From assembly GCA_046046915.1 (NCBI GenBank), contig JBJOIT010000037.1, positions 1 to 27,619 on the forward strand: 27,619 bases of DNA, read 5' to 3'. The notes under the pieces were generated by a model, which was not told the DNA's origin, ran no database searches, and was given only the letters and a program-made list of their open reading frames with translations. The number at the start of each line of letters is the position of its first letter. The stretch's first letter is position 1. The translations under genes were made by a program, and so were the position numbers. Source of the stretch: JBEEJZ01 sp046046915. Its GTDB lineage: Bacteria; Pseudomonadota; Gammaproteobacteria; Burkholderiales; Burkholderiaceae_C. Shown here one piece after another: positions 14,846 to 22,367 of the stretch.

Positions 14846-15903
14846 GTCTGAGCACCCTGAGCGCCGAAGAGGCCATTCGTCGACTGCATGAGTTCGACAC
14901 CCTGATCGATGCCCGCAGCGAAGATGAATATCTTGAGGACCACCTACCCGGCGCTCTGAACTGGCCCACCCTCAATAACGACGAGCGGCGCATCGTCGGC
15001 ACTACTTACAAACAGATCAGCGCCTTTGACGCACGAAAACACGGTGCGGCCATGGCGGCGCGCAATATTTCCGCCCATATCGAGCGCGAGGTGCTGGACA
15101 AGCCCAAGGAATGGCGTCCGCTGGCCTACTGCTGGCGCGGCGGCAAGCGCAGTGGCTCCCTCTCACTGATCCTCGATCAGATCGGCTTCAACGTCACCCT
15201 GCTCGAAGGCGGCTACAAGGCCTTTCGGGCGGCGATCGTGCAAGACATTGCCCGCCTGGCACCGACCTTTGATTTCAGGGTGATTTGCGGCACCACGGGC
15301 TCGGGCAAAACGCGACTGCTTCATGCGCTGGGACGGCAAGGCGCGCAGGTGCTGGACCTGGAGGCCCTGGCCAAGCACCGCAGCTCGGTGCTGGGGGCCA
15401 TACCGGGTGTGGATCAGCCCAGCCAAAAGGGCTTTGACACCCTGGTCTGGGATCAGTTGCGCCGCCTGGATCCAGCACGCCCCGTGTTTGTAGAAAGTGA
15501 GAGCAAGAAGGTTGGCAATGTCAGCTTGCCCACGACGCTGGTAGAGGCCATGCGTGCCAGTTCTTGCATCAACCTCAGCCTGTCGGATGCCGAGCGGGTG
15601 CAGTTACTGCTGGAGGATTACGATTTTTTTGTGCAAGACACGTCGCACTTTTGCGACCGGCTCGATGTGCTGGCCACCTTCAGGGGCAAGGCCCAGGTTG
15701 AAGCCTGGAAAAGCCAGGTCGACAACGGCAACATCGGCCAGGTGGTGCAAGACCTGCTGACCTTGCACTATGACCCGGTGTACTTGCAATCCATGCAAAG
15801 AAATTTTCTGCGTTTTGGCGCAGCTCACCAGCTGTTGGCCCAAGACCGCAGTGCCACAGCCATGGATGCCGTGGCAGTGCAACTGATGGAAACCGTGGGC
15901 TGA
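14842..15903 (+). CDS. mnmH: tRNA 2-selenouridine synthase MnmH (SelU/YbbB)
   Basis: The enzyme replaces sulfur by selenium in 2-thiouridine at the wobble position of tRNAs for Lys, Glu and Gln, through a geranylated intermediate. The 353-residue product has an N-terminal rhodanese domain with the active-site loop YCWRGGKRSGS (Cys97, the position used in E. coli) and a P-loop domain with CGTTGSGKTRLL (149-160). The start ATG 14842 overlaps the tesA stop by 4 nt; an upstream start would extend into tesA. Presence implies the genome should also encode selenophosphate synthase SelD, outside this window. Synteny ybbA-tesA-mnmH echoes the E. coli ybb region. Confidence 0.94.
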   Translation: MSLSTLSAEEAIRRLHEFDTLIDARSEDEYLEDHLPGALNWPTLNNDERRIVGTTYKQISAFDARKHGAAMAARNISAHIEREVLDKPKEWRPLAYCWRGGKRSGSLSLILDQIGFNVTLLEGGYKAFRAAIVQDIARLAPTFDFRVICGTTGSGKTRLLHALGRQGAQVLDLEALAKHRSSVLGAIPGVDQPSQKGFDTLVWDQLRRLDPARPVFVESESKKVGNVSLPTTLVEAMRASSCINLSLSDAERVQLLLEDYDFFVQDTSHFCDRLDVLATFRGKAQVEAWKSQVDNGNIGQVVQDLLTLHYDPVYLQSMQRNFLRFGAAHQLLAQDRSATAMDAVAVQLMETVG

Positions 15904-15933
15904 GCCAGCCGCCTCACAAAATTTCTGGAAAGT

Positions 15934-16116
15934 TCAGTCGGTAGCCGCAGGGGCGGAAGCCTGTTCCACACCGTCTTCTGGCTGGTCTACCGTCTGATCA
16001 TCTGCAGAAGCGTCGCCCGTTTTGCGTTCTGCTTTTTGCTTCAACTTTTCTTCTTTTTTCTTCTTTTTTGCCAGTTCTTTCTGGCGTTTTTCGTAACCGT
16101 AATTGGGTGTTGCCAA
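15934..16116 (-). CDS. Small Lys-rich protein, unknown function
   Basis: A 60-residue, highly charged protein. The N-terminal half MATPNYGYEKRQKELAKKKK is basic and probably helical; the C-terminal half is acidic and Ala/Pro/Gln-rich with no hydrophobic segment. Proteins starting MATPNYGYEKRQ are, as I recall, found across beta- and gammaproteobacteria without a known function. The only start fitting that N-terminus is a TTG codon at 16116. The gene lies between the MetC-like gene (same strand, upstream) and mnmH (convergent, 30-nt gap). Confidence 0.7.
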   Translation of the reverse strand: MATPNYGYEKRQKELAKKKKKEEKLKQKAERKTGDASADDQTVDQPEDGVEQASAPAATD

Positions 16117-16126
16117 GGTGTGCTTT

Positions 16127-16145
16127 CAGTGTTGGGCCCACACTG
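16127..16145. repeat. Near-perfect palindrome CAGTGT-T-GGGCCC-ACACTG
   Basis: A 6-bp inverted repeat (CAGTGT/ACACTG) flanks T plus the palindrome GGGCCC, between the MetC-like stop and the TTG start of the small gene. It could fold as a hairpin acting as a transcript end or bind a dimeric protein. No T-run follows on either strand, so it is not a typical intrinsic terminator. Confidence 0.35.
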
Positions 16146-16178
16146 TAACAGCTCGGACCGCGGTCACCCTGCGCAGAC

Positions 16179-17399
16179 TCAGGCTTGCAGTTGGTCCAGG
16201 GACTGGGCTAGATCCGCTTGCAAATCTTGCGCGTCTTCCAGACCGATAGCCAAACGCACCAGGATGCCCGGCGCAAGATGGGCGGGCCAAGCTTCACGCA
16301 TGGTGCTCAGCTCATAAGGGACGACCAGACTGACAGGCCCTCCCCAGCTGTAGCCAATCTTGAAAAGCTTCAATCGGTCGCAAAAACTATCGACTGAAGC
16401 TTGGTCGTAATCAGGTCTCAAAATCAGGCTCAGGAGGCCGGCAGCGCCACCAAAAGCGCCGTCTTGAGTGGGCTCGCACAGGGCACGCCAATCACTGTGC
16501 CCGGGGGAATCCGGCAAAGCCGGGTGCAAAACCTGCGCAAACTCGGGTCGCTGCTGGCACCAACTTGCCAGTGCCCGGGTGGTTCGGTCATGTGCCTGGT
16601 AGCGCAGGCGCATGCTGGGCAAGGAGCGCAAAACCGCCTCAGCATCGTTGCCGGCCACACCCGACCCCAGGCGCATGTGCGTGAGTTTCATGCGCATGTG
16701 CAATCCCGCATCGCGGGTGATCACACTGCCCATCAAGACGTCGCCACCACCGCTGGGGTATTTGGTCAGCGCATGTACAGAGATATCGACCCCCACAGCA
16801 GGGCACAGCCCCGGCACGAGATCGAAGGGTTTGAAAGCAATGCCTGCGCCCCATGTGTTGTCGAGCGCAACCACCACACCGCGCACCTTACACACCTTGA
16901 CCAGTGCAACGAGATCCGGGAACTCCAACGTCACAGACCCCGCCGCCTCCACCCATACCAACCGGGTTTGGGCAGTGATCTTGTCAGCCAGATCCTGCGC
17001 AGACATGGGGTCGTAGACGCGGTGGGTAATGCCCCAGACCTTGAGCTCGCCCTCCGCCAGGGCCTTGCTGGGGCCATAAGCATTGTCTGGAATCAGAACC
17101 TCGTCACCGGTCCGCAACAGCGACAAGGCCACGTGGGCAATGGCTGCCAGACCGCTGGGGACCAGCAGACATTGCAAGCCGCCCTCCAAAGCACAGAGAC
17201 GCTCCTCCAGGGTGTAGGTGGTGGGCGTGCCGTGCAGACCGTAGGTGTAGGCGCTCTTGTCTTTCCACTCGAAGTCGCGCATGGCGGCCACGTTGGGAAA
17301 ATACACGGTGGAGGCCTTGAATACGCCCGTTTGGGGCGCTTCAAACGTGGCTGGCGCCACGTAAGGGTGGTGTATGAGCTCGGTGGTGGGGTGTGACAT
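16179..17399 (-). CDS. metC: PLP-dependent cystathionine beta-lyase-like enzyme (MetC)
   Basis: A 406-residue Cys/Met-metabolism PLP enzyme. It contains YGLHGTPTTYTLEERLCALE (substrate/phosphate region), PSGLAAIAHVALSLL, the PLP-ring aspartate in VVALDNTWGAG, and the Schiff-base lysine Lys213 in VHALTKYPSGGGDVLMGS. It most likely cleaves cystathionine to homocysteine, pyruvate and ammonia; C-S lyases of this family can also act on other cysteine conjugates. ATG 17399 (MSHPTTELIHH) is preferred over an upstream TTG at 17417. It follows the phosphoribosyltransferase gene by 22 nt, so co-transcription with the purine genes is likely, though no metabolic link is obvious. Confidence 0.88.
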   Translation of the reverse strand: MSHPTTELIHHPYVAPATFEAPQTGVFKASTVYFPNVAAMRDFEWKDKSAYTYGLHGTPTTYTLEERLCALEGGLQCLLVPSGLAAIAHVALSLLRTGDEVLIPDNAYGPSKALAEGELKVWGITHRVYDPMSAQDLADKITAQTRLVWVEAAGSVTLEFPDLVALVKVCKVRGVVVALDNTWGAGIAFKPFDLVPGLCPAVGVDISVHALTKYPSGGGDVLMGSVITRDAGLHMRMKLTHMRLGSGVAGNDAEAVLRSLPSMRLRYQAHDRTTRALASWCQQRPEFAQVLHPALPDSPGHSDWRALCEPTQDGAFGGAAGLLSLILRPDYDQASVDSFCDRLKLFKIGYSWGGPVSLVVPYELSTMREAWPAHLAPGILVRLAIGLEDAQDLQADLAQSLDQLQA

Positions 17400-17421
17400 G
17401 TCCGGGCCCCGAATCAAGCGC

Positions 17422-17946
17422 TCAGACGCTCCACTTCTTGATCAACTGCTCAGGACGCATGGCGTCGTAGCTTTCAAAGGGCTGGTGTATCCAGGGGTTG
17501 GTGGGCAAAAACTCCACCGAGTAGTCGGGCTTGAAAATCGACAACTCCTTGGTCCAGATCACGGCACTGCGCAACTCGGTGATGGGTGCGTAGTTGTTTT
17601 TGAGCTGGTGCATCACGGCATTCAAGGTGTGACCAGAATCCGCCAGGTCATCGACCAGCAGGACTTTACCGGCGATCTCGCCCTTGGGTGTGGTGATGAA
17701 GCGGGCAATGTCCAGATGACCCTGCACCGTGCCGGCATCCGCACGGTAGGAGCTGGTCGACATGATGGCCAAAGGCTTGTCGAAGACACGCGACAGGATG
17801 TCGCCGGGTCGCATGCCGCCACGGGCCAGGCACAGGATGTTGTCGAACTCCCAGCCTGACTGGTGCACTTGGATGGCCAGCTTTTCAATCAGGTTGTGAT
17901 ACTCGTCGTAGCTCACATAAAGGTGCTTGCCGTCTTCAGTCAACAT
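17422..17946 (-). CDS. Phosphoribosyltransferase (type I PRTase)
   Basis: A 174-residue type I PRTase with the PRPP-binding loop VLLVDDLADSGHTL (95-108) and the upstream CLARGGMRPGDILSR segment that contacts pyrophosphate. The hood resembles xanthine/hypoxanthine-type enzymes, but the base specificity cannot be read from the sequence. An excellent ribosome site AGGAGAACC precedes ATG 17946. It sits 38 nt downstream of purA, which fits a role in purine salvage feeding or balancing the AMP branch. Confidence 0.88.
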   Translation of the reverse strand: MLTEDGKHLYVSYDEYHNLIEKLAIQVHQSGWEFDNILCLARGGMRPGDILSRVFDKPLAIMSTSSYRADAGTVQGHLDIARFITTPKGEIAGKVLLVDDLADSGHTLNAVMHQLKNNYAPITELRSAVIWTKELSIFKPDYSVEFLPTNPWIHQPFESYDAMRPEQLIKKWSV

Positions 17947-17984
17947 GGCGGTTCTCCTGCTCGTTTTGGGATGGATGGTGGCCT

Positions 17985-19361
17985 TCAGTCAGCCAGGTAG
18001 GGATGTTTCATCATGATGGTGTGGTCCCGGTCCGGGCTGGTCGACACCATGTGGATGGGCACACCCGTGACCTGCTCGATGCGCTGCAAATACAGACGTG
18101 CAGCCACCGGTAGCTGGTCGAACTGGGTGACACCCACCGTGCTTTGGCTCCAGCCTTCCATTACCTCGTAGACGGGCTTGCAACGCGCAATGTCATCTGC
18201 CCCCATAGGAAGAATGTCGATGTGCTCGCCGTCGAGCTCGTAGCCGGTGCAAAGGAGGAGCTCTTTCAGGCCATCAAGCACGTCGAGTTTGGTCACACAA
18301 AGGCCACTCAAGCCATTGACTTGGGCCGAACGCTTCAGCAAAGCGGCATCAAACCAGCCACAACGACGGCTACGACCGGTGGTCACGCCCTTTTCCGCGC
18401 CCACGGTGCTCATGTGGTAGCCGGGCGTACCGGGCATTTCCCACTCCAGCTCCGTGGGGAATGGGCCACCGCCCACCCGAGTGCAATAGGCTTTGGTGAT
18501 GCCCAGCACATAGTGCAGCAGTCCAGGTCCCACACCAGAGCCAGCGGCCGCATTGCCAGCCACGCAGTTGCTGGAGGTCACATACGGATAGGTGCCATGG
18601 TCCACATCCAGCAGGGTGCCCTGGGCGCCTTCAAACAGCAGGTTGGCGCCGTTGCGGTGGGCCTCGTTCAGTTCGCGCGAGACATCGGCCATCATGGGAC
18701 GGAGCAGCTCGGCATGGCGCATGGCTTCATCAAACACCGCATCAAACTGCACCCGGCCATCCACCACGTAGGGCTTGAGCGTGTCGCCAAAGGTGAATTT
18801 TTCCGATCCCAGATAAGTTGCCAGCACATGGTTATGCAAGTCCAGCAGCTCGCGCAGCTTGGCGGCAAAACGCTCGGGGTACTTCAGGTCCTGAACCCGC
18901 AGTGCACGGCGAGCAATCTTGTCTTCGTAGGCGGGGCCGATGCCGCGACCCGTCGTGCCGATTTTCTCGGAGCCGCCTTTTTCGCGGGCAGCTTCACGCG
19001 CCACATCCAGCGCCACATGGAAAGGCAGGATCAGGGGACAAGCTTCACTCACACGCAAACGCGAGCGCACTTCAACGCCTGCTTTTTCGAGGCCTTCGAT
19101 CTCTTCAAACAGTTTGGCAGCCGATAGCACCACGCCATTGCCGATGTAGCACTTGACGCCCGGGCGCATGATGCCACTAGGAATCAGGTGCAGTGCGGTT
19201 TTCACCCCGTTGATCACCAGGGTGTGGCCGGCATTGTGGCCCCCTTGAAAACGAACCACGCCCTGGGCGCTCTCTGTCAGCCAGTCCACCAGCTTGCCCT
19301 TGCCTTCGTCGCCCCACTGGGTACCGACAACAACGACGTTACGTCCTTTGGTCACATTCAT
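17985..19361 (-). CDS. purA: Adenylosuccinate synthetase
   Basis: PurA converts IMP, aspartate and GTP to adenylosuccinate, the first committed AMP step. The 458-residue product shows GTQWGDEGKGK (13-23, catalytic Asp18), GGHNAGHT (40-47, catalytic His46), the IMP-binding GTTGRGIGPAYEDK, the substrate loop TTGRSRRCGW and the guanine-binding VTKLDVLDGL. The ATG at 19361 (MNVTKGRN) matches the family; an upstream extension to 19394 would overlap hisZ. It starts 11 nt after the hisZ stop, so the two are one transcript, as in other Burkholderiales. Confidence 0.96.
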   Translation of the reverse strand: MNVTKGRNVVVVGTQWGDEGKGKLVDWLTESAQGVVRFQGGHNAGHTLVINGVKTALHLIPSGIMRPGVKCYIGNGVVLSAAKLFEEIEGLEKAGVEVRSRLRVSEACPLILPFHVALDVAREAAREKGGSEKIGTTGRGIGPAYEDKIARRALRVQDLKYPERFAAKLRELLDLHNHVLATYLGSEKFTFGDTLKPYVVDGRVQFDAVFDEAMRHAELLRPMMADVSRELNEAHRNGANLLFEGAQGTLLDVDHGTYPYVTSSNCVAGNAAAGSGVGPGLLHYVLGITKAYCTRVGGGPFPTELEWEMPGTPGYHMSTVGAEKGVTTGRSRRCGWFDAALLKRSAQVNGLSGLCVTKLDVLDGLKELLLCTGYELDGEHIDILPMGADDIARCKPVYEVMEGWSQSTVGVTQFDQLPVAARLYLQRIEQVTGVPIHMVSTSPDRDHTIMMKHPYLAD

Positions 19362-19372
19362 GTTTTTACTTT

Positions 19373-20521
19373 TCAAATGGCTTGCACGACCCATTGCCCC
19401 GCAGCCTGCAACAGCTCGCGATCACAGTGGAACTCATCAACTTCACTCTCATGGCCTGGCAGCACGCAGACCACGGTTTCGCCTCTTGCCCGCAGGCTGG
19501 AGATCGCGGCACGTAAGGCGGCAGACTCGCTCCAGGGCGCCCGAATCGCCGCACGCAAAGGACGCGGCTGCACCGCACCCACCAGGGCCTTGATGTCCAG
19601 GCTGAAGCCGACCGCTGGGCGTTTGCGCCCAAACACGGCACCCACTTCGTCATAGCGTCCGCCCCGCGCCAAAGCATCGCCGCTGCCCTGGCTGTATACC
19701 GCAAAGCGCACGCCGCTGTAGTAGGCGTAACCCCGCAAGTCGGCCAAGTCAAAGGTGACAGTAGTGCCCTCAAGCTGGGCGCCCAACCACCGTAGTTGTT
19801 CTAGCGCCAAACTCAGGCCCGGCAGGGCTGGCAACACGCGTTTGGCCTCTTCCAGAATCGAGGCATCACCATAAAGCTGCACCAAGGCCAACAAAGCCTC
19901 TCGCTGGCTTGCAGGAAAGTCGCGCGTCAAGCTGGCCAGCTCGCTGGCGTCCTTGGCTGCCAAAGCGCCATGCAAGGCAGCGAGGGCGCCCGACTTGAGC
20001 GTCATGCCGTCCAGCAAGGCATTGACGATACGAACGTCAGCCATGTCGACACTCAAACCATCGGCCTGGGCCACACGCAAGCAATCGAGCGTGAGCAGCA
20101 TCACTTCCAGGTCAGCTTCCAGACCGGGATGACCGTAGATTTCGGCGCCAAACTGCAAAGGCTCGCGGGTGGCGTGGGGTTTGTCAGGGCGCGTGTGCAA
20201 GACAGGGCCGCAATAGCAAAGGCGGGTCAAGCCCTGACGATTGAGCAAGTGCGCATCGATGCGCGCCACTTGCGGGGTGCTGTCAGCGCGCAGACCCATC
20301 ATGCGACCCGAGAGCTGATCCACCAGCTTAAAGGTTTGGAGATCCAGCGCCTCACCGGTACCCGTCAGCAATGACTCCAGGTGCTCCAGCAGGGGGGGCA
20401 TGACCAACTCGTAGCCATAGCGTCTCGCCATGTCCAGCAGGTCTCGACGTAATTCTTCGATGTGGCGAGCCTCGGAAGGCAAGACATCGGCAATGTGATC
20501 CGGAAGGACCCAGGCGGACAT
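19373..20521 (-). CDS. hisZ: ATP phosphoribosyltransferase regulatory subunit HisZ
   Basis: HisZ is a histidyl-tRNA-synthetase paralogue without aminoacylation activity that combines with short-form HisG to run and regulate the first step of histidine synthesis. The 382-residue product starts MSAWVLPDHIADVLPSEARH and has the class II core (MPPLLEHLESLLTGTG, LRADSTPQVARI) and FDLADLRGYAYYSGVRFAVY, diverged from HisS signatures. The ATG 20521 matches the family; the 11-codon extension to 20554 is less likely. It implies a short HisG elsewhere in the genome. Confidence 0.94.
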   Translation of the reverse strand: MSAWVLPDHIADVLPSEARHIEELRRDLLDMARRYGYELVMPPLLEHLESLLTGTGEALDLQTFKLVDQLSGRMMGLRADSTPQVARIDAHLLNRQGLTRLCYCGPVLHTRPDKPHATREPLQFGAEIYGHPGLEADLEVMLLTLDCLRVAQADGLSVDMADVRIVNALLDGMTLKSGALAALHGALAAKDASELASLTRDFPASQREALLALVQLYGDASILEEAKRVLPALPGLSLALEQLRWLGAQLEGTTVTFDLADLRGYAYYSGVRFAVYSQGSGDALARGGRYDEVGAVFGRKRPAVGFSLDIKALVGAVQPRPLRAAIRAPWSESAALRAAISSLRARGETVVCVLPGHESEVDEFHCDRELLQAAGQWVVQAI

Positions 20522-20585
20522 GAGATTCGGGGGGGGAGCTGTTAAAACCGGCATTTTACCGGGCTTGGCTGGCCACCCCGCCAGC

Positions 20586-20633
20586 CCAACGACGTCGCGG
20601 TATCGGAGGGAGGCACCCTGGCCAACGACGTCG
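20586..20633. repeat. 12-bp direct repeat CCAACGACGTCG, two copies
   Basis: Copies at 20586-20597 and 20622-20633, 36 bp apart, in the 115-bp gap between the Gdt1-like gene and hisZ; each contains the palindrome GACGTC. They lie upstream of hisZ on the coding strand and could be a regulatory site or chance duplication. The rest of the gap holds no gene and no clear terminator. Confidence 0.4.
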
Positions 20634-20636
20634 GTT

Positions 20637-21221
20637 TTAGAAACCCAAACTGGCCCCTGCGCCCAGTAGCGTCGCGACGCCCATCACCGCAAAAATCGTG
20701 GCCGCGATCGAATGAACCAACTTCATGGGAATTTTGGATGCAAGCCTGTCACCCACAAACACAGCGGGGACATCGGCGATCAGCATGCCCAGGGTCGTTC
20801 CAATCACCACCATCACAGGCGTTGCGTAGTGAGCGGCCATAGCGACGGTCGCGATTTGGGTCTTGTCACCCATTTCGGCCAGAAAAAAAGTGATGAGCGT
20901 CGCGCCGAACACACCAAAGCGCTTGGCCACATGAGTTTCTTCCTCTTCGATCTTGTCAGGAATCATCGTCCAGATGGCCATACCGATGAAGGACAGACCC
21001 AGCACCCAACGCAAAATTTCGGGACTGACAGCACTGGTGATCCATGCACCCAATGCACCGGCGAGCCCGTGGTTGACGATGGTGGCAGCCAGGATGCCCA
21101 GGATGATGGGCAGCGGCTTCTTGAAACGCGCCGCAAGGATAAAGGCGAGAAGTTGGGTCTTGTCGCCAATTTCTGCGAGGGCGACCACGCCCGTGGAGAC
21201 GAGGAGAGATTCCATGAACAC
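20637..21221 (-). CDS. Gdt1/UPF0016 family membrane cation (Mn2+/Ca2+) exporter
   Basis: A 194-residue integral membrane protein of two homologous three-helix halves, each with the signature E-x-G-D-K-T-Q: ALAEIGDKTQLLAFILA (14-30) and FFLAEMGDKTQIATVAM in the second half. Family members (yeast Gdt1, bacterial MneA) exchange Mn2+ or Ca2+ across membranes, so manganese export is the likely role. The start is either GTG 21221 (MFMES, AGG 7 nt upstream) or ATG 21215. No yybP-ykoY-type manganese riboswitch was recognised upstream; the 40-nt gap to the DUF2065 gene is too short for one. It interrupts the usual hflC-DUF2065-hisZ-purA order. Confidence 0.88.
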   Translation of the reverse strand: MFMESLLVSTGVVALAEIGDKTQLLAFILAARFKKPLPIILGILAATIVNHGLAGALGAWITSAVSPEILRWVLGLSFIGMAIWTMIPDKIEEEETHVAKRFGVFGATLITFFLAEMGDKTQIATVAMAAHYATPVMVVIGTTLGMLIADVPAVFVGDRLASKIPMKLVHSIAATIFAVMGVATLLGAGASLGF

Positions 21222-21260
21222 TGAATGGCCTGCGCCAGAAATGGAAGCTAGAAATTGAAG

Positions 21261-21449
21261 CTAGGACAGCCAGAGCACGCAGATCAGGCCCAGGGCGATG
21301 CTGCAAAGACCAAAGAATCGGAGCTGACCATCACGCAAACCCAGCAATTGCTGAAAGGTGCGACGCCAAGCGTTTGGAAACAACAAAGGTAAAAGGCCCT
21401 CGATCACCATCACGAGGGCCAGAGCCAGCCATAAATCGTCCAGACTCAC
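21261..21449 (-). CDS. DUF2065 small membrane protein (YjeT family)
   Basis: A 62-residue inner-membrane protein with two hydrophobic helices: WLALALVMVIEGLLPLLF and FFGLCSIALGLICVLWL, separated by a short basic loop (RRTFQQLLGLRDGQ). Function unknown; in E. coli yjeT likewise sits between hflC and purA. The start is GTG at 21449, only 3 nt after the hflC stop, so translation is probably coupled. Confidence 0.88.
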   Translation of the reverse strand: MSLDDLWLALALVMVIEGLLPLLFPNAWRRTFQQLLGLRDGQLRFFGLCSIALGLICVLWLS

Positions 21450-21452
21450 GCT

Positions 21453-22358
21453 TTATTTCCGTGGTGCAGGCGAAGCAGGAGCCGCACCGCCACGAAAGGC
21501 CTTGAAGAATTCGCTGCTGGAGGGATCCAAGACCATCACATCACTCTTCTTGCTGAAGCTGGTTTTGTAGGCTTCAAGGCTGCGGTAAAACTGGGCAAAC
21601 TGGGGATCGCGACCAAAGGCATCCGCGTAGATGCGCGCCGCCTCGGCATCTCCTTCACCCTTGATTTTTTGCGCATCTCGGTAAGCATTGGCAATCGTCA
21701 CCTCACGCTGGCGATCGGCATCAGCCCGAATCTTCTCGCCTTCTGCGCCGCCGGTAGAGCGCAGCTCGTTGGCCACCCGCTTGCGCTCGGCCTCCATGCG
21801 GCGATACACAGACTCGGTGATAGCTTCAACGTAATCCGCACGGGTGATACGCACGTCCACCACATCCACACCCCAGGGCTTGGCACCGCGCACCTTGTCA
21901 AGTACCTCTGCCTTGACATCGGCCATCAAGGCTTCGCGCTTGGTGGAGAGCACCTCTTTCACGGTACGACGGTTGATTTCTTCCTGAAACGCATTGCGAA
22001 CCACCCGATTGAGCTGGCTGGCACCCGCAGATTCATCCAGGCCCACATTACGGATGTACTGTGATGGGTCGGTGATGCGCCAGCGCACATACCAGTCAAT
22101 CACCACACGCTGTTTCTCGGCGGTCAGCATGGGCTCAGTGTCCGTGCTGTCCAAGGTCAGCAAACGCTTGTCGATGTAACTGACGTTTTGAAACGGCGGC
22201 GGCAACTTGATGTTCAGGCCGGGCTCGGTGATCACTTCCTTGATCTGGCCCAGCGCGTACACCACACCAAATTGACGTTGATCCACCACAAACAACATGG
22301 AACTGGCCAGCGCCAGAACCACGAGCAAAGACGAAAAAATAAAACCAAGACGGTTCAT
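21453..22358 (-). CDS. hflC: HflC, SPFH-domain modulator of FtsH protease
   Basis: HflC forms with HflK a large membrane cage around FtsH, facing the periplasm in E. coli. The 301-residue protein has an N-terminal transmembrane segment (about 7-24: FIFSSLLVVLALASSMLFVV), the SPFH/prohibitin domain (DQRQFGVVYALGQIKEVITE onward), a charged helical region (RMEAERKRVANELRSTG and ADADRQREVTIANAY) and a C-terminal tail. ATG 22358 has AGGA 7 nt upstream. The hflK stop is 9 nt away. Confidence 0.95.
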   Translation of the reverse strand: MNRLGFIFSSLLVVLALASSMLFVVDQRQFGVVYALGQIKEVITEPGLNIKLPPPFQNVSYIDKRLLTLDSTDTEPMLTAEKQRVVIDWYVRWRITDPSQYIRNVGLDESAGASQLNRVVRNAFQEEINRRTVKEVLSTKREALMADVKAEVLDKVRGAKPWGVDVVDVRITRADYVEAITESVYRRMEAERKRVANELRSTGGAEGEKIRADADRQREVTIANAYRDAQKIKGEGDAEAARIYADAFGRDPQFAQFYRSLEAYKTSFSKKSDVMVLDPSSSEFFKAFRGGAAPASPAPRK

Positions 22359-22367
22359 GGCGAATTC

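Noticed and set aside
21216..21260. Possible manganese riboswitch before the Gdt1-like exporter
   Set aside because: The gap is only about 40 nt and lacks the conserved yybP-ykoY sequence elements.
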